From assembly GCA_964449895.1 (NCBI GenBank), contig CAYVBY010000005.1, positions 86,516 through 150,515 of the forward strand: a stretch of DNA of 64,000 nt, in the 5' to 3' direction. The notes beneath the pieces were generated by a model that made no database searches, was not told the origin of the DNA, and saw nothing but the letters and a program-made list of their open reading frames with translations. Of the stretch, positions 26,440 through 34,233 are shown in pieces. Made by a program: the position numbers and the translations under genes. The stretch comes from Intestinibacter sp964449895 (GTDB taxonomy: Bacteria; Bacillota; Clostridia; Peptostreptococcales; Peptostreptococcaceae). The stretch's first letter is position 1, and every line of letters begins with the position of its first letter.

Positions 26440-26450
26440 AGGTGATAAAA

Positions 26451-26879
26451 ATGAAAGTTAGTAGACGTTTTCAATTAGCAGTTCATGCAATTTTATTTAT
26501 TGCACTTTATAGCGATAAACACAATTTAACATGTGAATATATATCAAAACAAATGAACTGTAATCCTGTTGTTATTAAAAATGTACTAAATCTTTTATAC
26601 AAAAATAATTTTCTTGTAAAAAGTTCAACAACTATGGGCATAAAATTAAAAAAAGACATTAAAGATATAACTTTATGGGATATTTATAAAATTACAGATG
26701 AAGTAGATATAAAAAATATATTTATTGATGATGACTTACAAATTTCAAATCCCATTGTAGATGATTTACCAGAATTATTAAGTGATCATTTTGCTACAAT
26801 CATTAATTTTATGGAAGACACCTTATCTAAAGTTTCAATTGAAACTTTATTAATACAATATAATTACAATAAAATTTAA
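26451..26879 (+). CDS. Rrf2-family transcriptional regulator
   Basis: Small winged-helix repressor of the Rrf2 superfamily. The N-terminus MKVSRRFQLAVHAILF followed by an HTH (CEYISKQMNCNPVVIKNVL) is diagnostic. The three central cysteines of IscR/NsrR are absent, so it is probably a non-Fe-S member (YwnA/CymR-like). I chose ATG 26451 with GAGGTGAT upstream over the in-frame ATG at 26403, because the earlier one would place the dyad inside the coding region. 142 aa. Confidence 0.85.
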   Translation: MKVSRRFQLAVHAILFIALYSDKHNLTCEYISKQMNCNPVVIKNVLNLLYKNNFLVKSSTTMGIKLKKDIKDITLWDIYKITDEVDIKNIFIDDDLQISNPIVDDLPELLSDHFATIINFMEDTLSKVSIETLLIQYNYNKI

Positions 26880-26907
26880 TTACAGTTTAACAATATTAGT
26901 ATAAACT

Positions 26908-26942
26908 AAAAAGTCTTCATATTTAATTTGAAGGCTTTTTAT
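26908..26942 (+). terminator. Rho-independent terminator
   Basis: Stem AAAAGTCTTCA with TGAAGGCTTTT (one G-U pair), followed by T-run. Confidence 0.82.
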
Positions 26943-26960
26943 AGTATATAGGAGGAAAAT

Positions 26961-28349
26961 ATGATTTCAAAGCAAATAGCTATTCAAGTTTTAGAAAAAT
27001 GTTTAATTACTGGAGCAGATTTTGCAGAAATATTTGAGGAAGATAGTATAACTAATAATATATCTGTATTAGACGATAAAGTACAAAATATACTAGGTGG
27101 TAGAGATTATGGTATAGGCATAAGAATATTTAAAGGATTAAAAAGTGTTTATGCATATACAAATGATAATAGTTTAAACTCTCTTTTAGATACTGCTTAT
27201 AAAGCAGCTCTTGCTCTTGGAGATTTAAAAGAAGATAAGTCTATTATATTAAATCCCAAAAAAACTTTTAAAAATCTACATCCAATAAAAATAAATCCAA
27301 GCACTGTAGATTGTAAAGATAAAATTAAAATTATGAAAGAAGCTTATAAAAGTGCATATGATTTTCACAGTGACATATCTAAAGTAAGTGTTGGATATTT
27401 AGATAAAGAACAAAATATATTAATAGCAAATACTGAAGGTTTGTATACTGAAGATACTAGAATTAGAACTAGACTTATGATAAATGCAATTGCATCTAAT
27501 GAAACAGAAAATCAAACAGGAACTCAAAATCCTGGAAGACTTATGGGATTTGAAATGTTTAAAGAAGAGGTAGATGCTGAATATTTTGCAAAGGAAGCTG
27601 CAAAAACTGCACATATTATGTTAAATGCGAAGAATTGTCCTGCAGGAAAGATGCCCGTTATAATAGATAATGGATTTGGTGGAGTAATATTTCATGAAGC
27701 TTGTGGACATTCGCTTGAAGCAACATCTGTTGCAAAAGGAAATTCCGTGTTTGCAGATAAATTAGGTGAACAAATTGCATCTACGAAGATAACTGCAATA
27801 GATGATGGAACATTAACTAATCATTGGGGATCTTCTAATATAGATGATGAAGGAACTCCTACTAGAAAAAATGTACTTATAGAAAATGGAATCCTAAAAT
27901 CTTATATGGTAGATAAATTAAATGCAAGAAGAATGAATTGTGAAGTTACAGGAAATTCTAGACGTGAAAGTTATAAATTTGAACCTACTTCTAGAATGAC
28001 TAATACATATATACAAGCAGGAAAAGATACTAAGGAAGAAATATTCAAATCAATAGATAATGGACTATATGCTAAAAAAATGGGTGGTGGTTCTGTAAAC
28101 CCAGTAACAGGAGAATTTAACTTTGCAGTAAGTGAAGGTTATATAGTTAGAAATGGTGAAATATGTGAACCAGTAAGAGGAGCTTCTTTAATAGGAAAAG
28201 GTAGTGAAGTTTTAATGGATATAGATATGGTATCTGATAATGTAGCACAAGCTGAAGGTATGTGTGGATCTAAATCAGGTAGTATTCCTGTAAATGTAGG
28301 TCAACCTATGATTAGAGTTAAAAGCATGACTATTGGTGGAAGGGAGTAA
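26961..28349 (+). CDS. tldD: TldD-type metalloprotease
   Basis: Zinc metalloprotease subunit of the TldD/TldE heterodimer, which cleaves unfolded or small peptides. The active-site helix HEACGHSLEA near residue 244 gives HExxxH. The partner gene begins 4 bp downstream. Length 462 aa is normal. SD AGGAGG. In other bacteria TldD/E matures ribosomally made peptides or degrades antitoxins; no peptide precursor is visible here. Confidence 0.92.
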   Translation: MISKQIAIQVLEKCLITGADFAEIFEEDSITNNISVLDDKVQNILGGRDYGIGIRIFKGLKSVYAYTNDNSLNSLLDTAYKAALALGDLKEDKSIILNPKKTFKNLHPIKINPSTVDCKDKIKIMKEAYKSAYDFHSDISKVSVGYLDKEQNILIANTEGLYTEDTRIRTRLMINAIASNETENQTGTQNPGRLMGFEMFKEEVDAEYFAKEAAKTAHIMLNAKNCPAGKMPVIIDNGFGGVIFHEACGHSLEATSVAKGNSVFADKLGEQIASTKITAIDDGTLTNHWGSSNIDDEGTPTRKNVLIENGILKSYMVDKLNARRMNCEVTGNSRRESYKFEPTSRMTNTYIQAGKDTKEEIFKSIDNGLYAKKMGGGSVNPVTGEFNFAVSEGYIVRNGEICEPVRGASLIGKGSEVLMDIDMVSDNVAQAEGMCGSKSGSIPVNVGQPMIRVKSMTIGGRE

Positions 28350-28353
28350 TAAT

Positions 28354-29697
28354 ATGGATTTAAAAGAATTTAAAAAATTATTATTTAAAAAAGCCAAAGA
28401 AGCTGGTTTTGAACATAGTGAAATATATATTACAAACTCAGAATCTTTAAATATATCAATATATAATCAAGATGTAGAAGGATACCAATTAAATAAAAAC
28501 TTCGGACTGTCTTTTAGAGGTATTATAAATGGAAAAATAGGATATTCTTATAGTAGGATTTTAGATGAAAATGCAATAGATATGCTTATAACTACTGCAA
28601 AAAATGCAGCCTTACTAATAGAAAATGAAGATACTCAATTTATCTATGAAGGCGATGATAAATATAAAGATGTAATTTGCTATAATGAAGATATAGATAA
28701 CTTAAGTCCAGAAGATTTAATAAAACTAGGATTTGATATGGAAAAAGAATGTAAAATTTATAATGAAAATGTAGTAAACTTTAGTGGATGCAAGATAATA
28801 TATTCAAAAGGACAAGTTGAAATATATAACACTAAAGGACTTGAATTAAAAAATAAAGAAAATATACTTTATGCATATATAGTTCCAATAATTGAAGTAA
28901 ACGGAGAAAAACAAAGTGGAACAGGTTATAAAATAGCTACAAACATAAACGACTTAAACCCGAAAGAAATAGCTAAAATGGGAGTAGATGAAGCTTTATC
29001 TAAAATTGGTTCAAAGAGTATAAAAACAGACAAATATAATATTGCAATTTATAACGAAGCTATGGAATCTCTACTTGGTGCATTTTGTGGAGTATTCAGT
29101 GCTGATGCAGCCCAAAAGGGACTTTCTTTACTAAAAGATAAAGAAAATACTATGATAGCTTCTGAAAAAGTAACTATAATAGATAATCCTCTTTTAGATA
29201 ATGGACTTGCATCAGCTCCATTTGATGATGAAGGAGTAGCAACATACAAAAAAGAAATAGTATCTAATGGGAAATTAATTACATTACTTCATAATTTAAA
29301 AACTGCTAATAAAGCAAATACTAAAAGCACAGGAAATGGATTTAAAAGTTCTTTCGCTTCTGTTGTGTCAGTTTCTCCTAGCAATTTCTACATAGAAAAA
29401 GGAAATCTATCTTTTGATGAAATACTAAAAACATTAAACAATGGTCTTTTAATAACAGAACTTGCAGGCCTTCATTCTGGTGCAAATGCAATAACTGGTG
29501 ATTTTTCACTTGCAGCCAAAGGTTTCTACATAAAAAATGGTAAAAAAAACTATCCAGTAGATCAAATAACTATAGCAGGAAATTTCTTTGATTTACTTAA
29601 ACAAATAAAATTTGTAGGAAATGATTTAAAATTCCCACTTAGCAGCATAGGAAGTCCTACTGTAATAGTAGATGGATTGTCTATAGCTGGAAAATAA
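28354..29697 (+). CDS. tldE: TldE/PmbA-type partner protease subunit
   Basis: Second subunit of the TldD/E protease, homologous to TldD but without HExxxH, as expected. Conserved segments include the late GLHSGANAITGDFSLAAKGF near 380-400. I chose ATG 28354 (SD GAAGGGAG) rather than TTG 28333, which overlaps the tldD end. 447 aa. A terminator follows, so tldDE form a two-gene operon. Confidence 0.9.
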   Translation: MDLKEFKKLLFKKAKEAGFEHSEIYITNSESLNISIYNQDVEGYQLNKNFGLSFRGIINGKIGYSYSRILDENAIDMLITTAKNAALLIENEDTQFIYEGDDKYKDVICYNEDIDNLSPEDLIKLGFDMEKECKIYNENVVNFSGCKIIYSKGQVEIYNTKGLELKNKENILYAYIVPIIEVNGEKQSGTGYKIATNINDLNPKEIAKMGVDEALSKIGSKSIKTDKYNIAIYNEAMESLLGAFCGVFSADAAQKGLSLLKDKENTMIASEKVTIIDNPLLDNGLASAPFDDEGVATYKKEIVSNGKLITLLHNLKTANKANTKSTGNGFKSSFASVVSVSPSNFYIEKGNLSFDEILKTLNNGLLITELAGLHSGANAITGDFSLAAKGFYIKNGKKNYPVDQITIAGNFFDLLKQIKFVGNDLKFPLSSIGSPTVIVDGLSIAGK

Positions 29698-29712
29698 AAG
29701 AAAAAAACTTCC

Positions 29713-29758
29713 AAAAATAGCAATATTTTTAAAATTATTTAACAATATTGCTATTTTT
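29713..29758. terminator. Rho-independent terminator
   Basis: Perfect 15-bp stem (29713-29727 with 29744-29758), A-rich left and T-rich right. Confidence 0.88.
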
Positions 29759-29903
29759 ATTATATAATATATAAGTGTCATAAAATATTATTTAATTTAT
29801 ATAAAAACTTAGGATACTATTTGTATAATATTAAATATGAAGGGGATAATTCAAAGTAAACTAAAAAAGACATAAGTATAAAGAGGAAGGGAATTTAATT
29901 GTT

Positions 29904-30656
29904 ATGCTTGAACTAAAAAATATTACATTTAAAGTTGATAATTTAGATGGTAAAGGCGAAATAACTATACTAGACAATGTTAGCTTTAAAGTTGAAAAAG
30001 GTAAAATATTAATCATTACAGGACCTAATGGTGGAGGTAAATCTACATTAGCTAAAATAATAATGGGAATAGAAAAACCTACATCTGGACAAATATTATT
30101 TGATGGTATCGATGTAACAGATCTTAGTATAACTGAACGTGCAAGACTTGGTATAGGTTATGCATTCCAACAACCACCTAGATTTAAAGGAGTTACTGTT
30201 AAAAAACTTCTTAATTTAGCATCAGGAAACAAATTATCAACAGATGCATGTTGTGAATACCTTACAAATGTTGGACTTTGTTCTAAAGAATACTTAAAAA
30301 GAGATGTAGATGGTTCTTTATCAGGTGGAGAATTAAAAAGAATAGAAATAGCTTCTCTTATGGCTAGAAATCCTAAACTTGCTATATATGATGAACCTGA
30401 AGCAGGAATAGATTTATGGAGTTTCTCTATGCTAGTTGACAGCTTCAAAAAATTTAAAGAAAACAAAGAACAAACTGTAGTTATCATATCACATCAAGAA
30501 AGAATCATAGATTTAGCTGATGAACTTATGATAATAGCAGACGGTAAAGTTCAAAATAAAGGCGCTAAAGAAGAAATTTTACCTGTAATCCAAGGTGGAG
30601 AAGACGCAGTTTGTGCTTGCGCTATGATAAAGGAGGTTGCAATAAGCCATGAGTAA
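29904..30656 (+). CDS. sufC: Fe-S cluster assembly ATPase, SufC/SmsC type
   Basis: Cytoplasmic ABC-type ATPase of the scaffold complex that builds Fe-S clusters. Walker A is GPNGGGKST at residues 40-48, signature LSGGELKR near 138 and Walker B DEPEAGIDL near 161, all in the SufC style. 250 aa. It overlaps the scaffold gene by 8 bp. No sufS, sufU or second sufB/D gene follows, so this is the two-gene SMS-type arrangement. The SD (GAGGAAGGG) lies rather far from the ATG. Confidence 0.92.
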   Translation: MLELKNITFKVDNLDGKGEITILDNVSFKVEKGKILIITGPNGGGKSTLAKIIMGIEKPTSGQILFDGIDVTDLSITERARLGIGYAFQQPPRFKGVTVKKLLNLASGNKLSTDACCEYLTNVGLCSKEYLKRDVDGSLSGGELKRIEIASLMARNPKLAIYDEPEAGIDLWSFSMLVDSFKKFKENKEQTVVIISHQERIIDLADELMIIADGKVQNKGAKEEILPVIQGGEDAVCACAMIKEVAISHE

Positions 30657-31575
30657 TAATTCTATGTTAGAAAATCTAATAAAAACAATAGCAGATATTA
30701 CAGGAGAACCAGCAGAAGGTGCTTATAGTCTTAGAAAAGATGGTGTTGGTGTTATACAACATTCTACAGAATTTGTAGAAATAAAATCTAAAACAGATAA
30801 ACCAGGTATTGATATAATTGTAAAGCCTAATGCTAAAGGCGAAAAAGTACATATGCCAGTTGTTATAACTGAAACAGGTGTAAACGATTTAGTATACAAT
30901 GATTTTTATATAGGTGAAAATGCTGAAGTAGACATAGTAGCAGGATGTGGAATTCACAACTGTGGAAGCTCTAAATCAGAACATGATGGTATACATACTT
31001 TCCATATAGGCAAAAATGCTAGAATAAAATATACTGAAAAACACTATGGAGAAGGTGAAGGTACTGGAGAAAAAGTATTAAATCCAACTACTATAGTAAA
31101 TATGGAAGAAGGGTCATATTGTGAAATGGATATGACTCAAATAGAAGGAGTTACCTCTACAATAAGAGAAACAGAAGCTAACTTAGGAGCAGATGCTAAA
31201 CTTATAGTTAGTGAAAAACTTATGACACACGATAATCAAAAGGCTATTTCTAATATGGTTGTAAACCTAAATGGAAAAGGCTCTATACTTCAAATAGTTT
31301 CTCGTTCAGTAGCAAAAGATACATCAGTTCAATCATTCCACCCAATTGCAGTTGGAAATGAAAAATGTAGAGCACATATACAATGTGACTCTATAATAAT
31401 GGATAATGCTAAAGTAGCTTCTATTCCAGAAATACAAGCAAACCATACTGATGCTCAAATAGTTCACGAAGCTGCCATAGGTAGAATTAATAACGAACAA
31501 TTATTAAAACTTGAAACATTTGGACTTGACGAAGAGCAAGCTGAAGCAGTTATAGTTGAAGCTTTCTTAAGTTAA
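30649..31575 (+). CDS. SufB/SufD-family scaffold protein, short SmsB type
   Basis: Beta-helix scaffold partner of the SufC-type ATPase. The C-terminal core is conserved: IQCDSIIMDNAK, then VHEAAIGRINNEQL with the His-Glu pair, and a final Glu-rich helix. At 308 aa it is much shorter than canonical SufB (about 470) and fits the ancestral two-component SMS system. It also has an N-terminal AGCGIHNCGS segment. It is translationally coupled to sufC and ends at a terminator. Confidence 0.88.
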   Translation: MSNNSMLENLIKTIADITGEPAEGAYSLRKDGVGVIQHSTEFVEIKSKTDKPGIDIIVKPNAKGEKVHMPVVITETGVNDLVYNDFYIGENAEVDIVAGCGIHNCGSSKSEHDGIHTFHIGKNARIKYTEKHYGEGEGTGEKVLNPTTIVNMEEGSYCEMDMTQIEGVTSTIRETEANLGADAKLIVSEKLMTHDNQKAISNMVVNLNGKGSILQIVSRSVAKDTSVQSFHPIAVGNEKCRAHIQCDSIIMDNAKVASIPEIQANHTDAQIVHEAAIGRINNEQLLKLETFGLDEEQAEAVIVEAFLS

Positions 31576-31583
31576 TTATTACT

Positions 31584-31616
31584 AAAGCACCTAGTTTATA
31601 CTATGGTGCTTTTTTC
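31584..31616 (+). terminator. Rho-independent terminator
   Basis: Stem AAAGCACC(TAG) with (CTA)TGGTGCTTT and T-run. Confidence 0.88.
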
Positions 31617-31641
31617 GTAATAGAAAGGAGCATGCAGACTA

Positions 31642-32988
31642 ATGAACGATATAAAACTTGCTATAAATATAGCAAAAAGAGTATTTGATAAAGGCGGAAG
31701 AGTTTTCTTTGTCGGAGGATGTGTTAGAGACGAAATATTAAATAAAAAAATAAAAGATATAGATATAGAAGTTCATAACATAACTGTAGAAACTCTACTA
31801 GATATATTAGAAGAATTTGGTGAAGTTCAAAAGATAGGAGCTTCTTTTGGAGTTTTTAATATAAGGGGATATGATATAGATATAGCTATGCCGCGAAAGG
31901 AAAAATCAAGTGGCAGAGGACATAGAGATTTTGAAATATTTGTAGACCCTTTCATAGGATATGAACAAGCCGCTAAAAGAAGAGATTTTACTATGAACTC
32001 TCTTATGAAAGATGTATTAACTGGAGAGATTATAGATTCTTTTGGAGGTGTTGAAGATATAAAAAATAAAGTCATAAGACATGTAAATGATGAATCATTT
32101 TGTGAAGATCCTCTTAGAGTCTTTAGAGCTGCACAATTTGCAGCTAGATTTGATTTTAAAGTAGATAAAGATACATTAACTCTATCTTCAACAATGGATG
32201 TATCAACACTTGCATTTGAAAGGATATTTGATGAGCTTAAAAAAGCACTTTTAAAAGCAGATAAACCTTCTATATTTTTTAAAATACTTAGAGATATAAA
32301 TAAACTTTCTCCATGGTTTAAAGAAGTAGAAAATTTAATAGGAATTGAACAATCTAAAATATATCATCCTGAAGGAGATGTGTTTAATCACACAATGTTA
32401 GTTTTAGACGAAGCTGCCAAACTTAGAAATCAAGCTAAAGATGAAATATCTTTTATGATAGCAGCTCTTTGCCATGACTTTGGTAAAATAAAAGCTATAA
32501 AAGTAAAAGATGATGGAAATATCATTTCTTATGGTCATGAAATTGAAAGTGAAAAATTAGCAAAAGTGTTTTTAGATAAAATTTCAAAAAAGGCTAAACT
32601 TGAAAAAGATGTTTTAAATTTAGTAAAGCTTCATATGAAGCCAAATCAAATGTACAATAAATCTAAGAAAAAATCTATGATGAAGTTATGGGATGAATCT
32701 GTTTGTCCCGAAGATTTAATACTACTTGCAAAATCAGATTTTCTTGGAAAAGGTAAAAAAGAAAGCTACAATGAAATAGAAAAAAGATTAAGAGACTCCT
32801 TAAATGAATATAAAGAACTTATGTCTAAACCACAAATACTTGGTAGGGATTTAATAGAACATGGATTAAAACCAGGTAAAAACTTTTCTCAATACTTAGA
32901 TTTTGGACATAAATTACATCTATCTGGTGTGAGTAAAGAAGATGCAATTAAACATATTTTAGCAATTGCAAATAAATCAGATAAATAA
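31642..32988 (+). CDS. cca: CCA tRNA nucleotidyltransferase / poly(A) polymerase family with HD domain
   Basis: Adds or repairs the 3' CCA of tRNA. It has the nucleotidyltransferase head with GGCVRD at residues 25-30 and metal-binding DIDIEV, the RRDFTMNSL motif near 114, and the tRNA-binding middle. A C-terminal HD domain (HTMLVLDEAAK near 250, CHDFGKI near 280) gives the phosphohydrolase-type architecture. 448 aa. Whether it makes CCA, only part of it, or poly(A) cannot be decided by eye. SD AAAGGAG, 11 nt before the ATG. Confidence 0.88.
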   Translation: MNDIKLAINIAKRVFDKGGRVFFVGGCVRDEILNKKIKDIDIEVHNITVETLLDILEEFGEVQKIGASFGVFNIRGYDIDIAMPRKEKSSGRGHRDFEIFVDPFIGYEQAAKRRDFTMNSLMKDVLTGEIIDSFGGVEDIKNKVIRHVNDESFCEDPLRVFRAAQFAARFDFKVDKDTLTLSSTMDVSTLAFERIFDELKKALLKADKPSIFFKILRDINKLSPWFKEVENLIGIEQSKIYHPEGDVFNHTMLVLDEAAKLRNQAKDEISFMIAALCHDFGKIKAIKVKDDGNIISYGHEIESEKLAKVFLDKISKKAKLEKDVLNLVKLHMKPNQMYNKSKKKSMMKLWDESVCPEDLILLAKSDFLGKGKKESYNEIEKRLRDSLNEYKELMSKPQILGRDLIEHGLKPGKNFSQYLDFGHKLHLSGVSKEDAIKHILAIANKSDK

Positions 32989-33006
32989 ATTTGAACCTTA
33001 AATATA

Positions 33007-33045
33007 AAATAAACCTCTCTTCTAGAAAAGAAGGAGGTTTATTTT
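33007..33045. terminator. Bidirectional terminator
   Basis: Stem AAATAAACCTC with GAGGTTTATTT, extended by inner CTTCT/AGAAG pairing, between convergent cca and the DUF2284 gene. Confidence 0.8.
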
Positions 33046-33198
33046 ATATTTAAATATTTAATTGATATTGCTTAATCACAAGGTCGTTTTTTGTTGTCCT
33101 ATTTGTTGGCATTTTGTTGCCCTTTTTGTATTAATGTTGTTATTTTATCATTTATTTAATCACTATTTTTGTTAGTAAAGCTTAAAGATTGATATTAC

Positions 33199-33789
33199 TT
33201 AAAATCTATAATCTCTAGCTAAATCACAAAAGTCAACTTCAAGAAATGTTCCATTAAAAACTACAGACCCTATAGAAGTACATGTAGTTGATTTTGTATC
33301 TTTGCTATTCCAAGTAAGCTTATGGTCAAATATTTCTTCAGATAATTTTTCTAAATTCAGACCCATAGCTTCCATTGAATATCTCATCCTATCTGGATGA
33401 TAGCAATTTTTATTATCTAAAAATGCACATCTTTCACATAAATCACATGGACCACAAGCAGTTTTTAGACATTCAAAGTCAATTTGCATCTTAGAAAGTA
33501 AATCTTCTAAAGTAGTTCTATTTATTTTGTGAGCCTCCATAAATTCTTCTCCATCTTCGACTTCACTAATAAGCTCTACTAATAAAGAATTTTTATAATC
33601 CTTTACAAACTCATCAAATGGAGGAGTATTTGGAGGACAAGACCAATTTGTATTAAAGTTGCTACATTTTTCTTTACACAAATTGTAAAAATAATCCCTA
33701 TCCATAAATTTAATTAAATTTTCGTTGTTACATACAATAGCTTTTAAATTGAAAGTTTTTCCATTCTTTTCAAATTTAATATTTTTCAT
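33199..33789 (-). CDS. DUF2284 predicted metal-binding protein
   Basis: A 196-aa cytoplasmic protein with the cysteine pattern of DUF2284: CKEKCSNFNTNWSCPP (around 39-54) and a second group CGPCDLCERCAF (around 112-123), then the YSMEAMGLNL stretch. Metal or Fe-S binding is predicted from the cysteines; the biochemical role is unknown. SD GGGGG on the minus strand. It is transcribed away from clpB. A T-rich stretch with three TTGTTG repeats lies beyond its 3' end. Confidence 0.82.
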   Translation of the reverse strand: MKNIKFEKNGKTFNLKAIVCNNENLIKFMDRDYFYNLCKEKCSNFNTNWSCPPNTPPFDEFVKDYKNSLLVELISEVEDGEEFMEAHKINRTTLEDLLSKMQIDFECLKTACGPCDLCERCAFLDNKNCYHPDRMRYSMEAMGLNLEKLSEEIFDHKLTWNSKDTKSTTCTSIGSVVFNGTFLEVDFCDLARDYRF

Positions 33790-33958
33790 ATTAACCCCCT
33801 ATAAATAATGTCTTCATAATTAATTTAATTTTATTTATTTTTAGAAAATAGCTTACTATATTATTAATTCACTATAAATATAATATGTCCTCTATTTTTA
33901 TAAAAGATTTTACGAAAAATAAAGAAATATTTATTATATATAGATTTTTTGAAACAAA

Positions 33959-33986
33959 TTGACAAAAAGTTATAATTATTGATAAT
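33959..33986 (+). promoter_or_regulatory. Candidate clpB promoter 1
   Basis: TTGACA, 16-nt spacer, GATAAT; would give a leader of about 240 nt. Confidence 0.45.
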
Positions 33987-34029
33987 TTTTCCTATTATGT
34001 TATAAAAATATAAAATTTCAAAAAAACAC

Positions 34030-34057
34030 TAGACTTTTTTAAAAAAAGGTCTATAAT
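34030..34057 (+). promoter_or_regulatory. Candidate clpB promoter 2 overlapped by a palindrome
   Basis: TAGACT, 16-nt spacer, TATAAT. The -35 to -10 interval is itself a 24-nt near-perfect inverted repeat (TAGAC...GTCTA, 34030-34053), so a repressor could sit directly on the promoter. Confidence 0.5.
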
Positions 34058-34233
34058 ATATTTAAAGATTTATAAATCTTATTTTTAGAAAATCTAAGAT
34101 ATCAAAATGATTTTCATGTTTTTATTATTTTTTTAGGGTTTTGCTAAATTCAAAAATACTTATCAAAATTTTTCGGTAAGATAGTATCTATTTCTCTTTA
34201 TTTAGGACATAATATATAAATGGAGGGATAAAC

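Larger units (their letters stand above)
33790..34233. other. Divergent regulatory region between the DUF2284 gene and clpB
   Basis: No gene is seen. It holds two candidate + strand promoters (33959-33986 and 34030-34057), a perfect 16-bp palindrome AAGATTTATAAATCTT at 34065-34080 and a long (about 170 nt) clpB leader. I find neither a CIRCE element (TTAGCACTC-N9-GAGTGCTAA) nor a clear CtsR heptad repeat. Confidence 0.5.

Noticed and set aside
33061..33180. CRISPR-like array from the TTGTTG periodicity
   Set aside because: Units are only 6-8 nt with 11-12-nt period, no spacers and no cas genes anywhere in the window.
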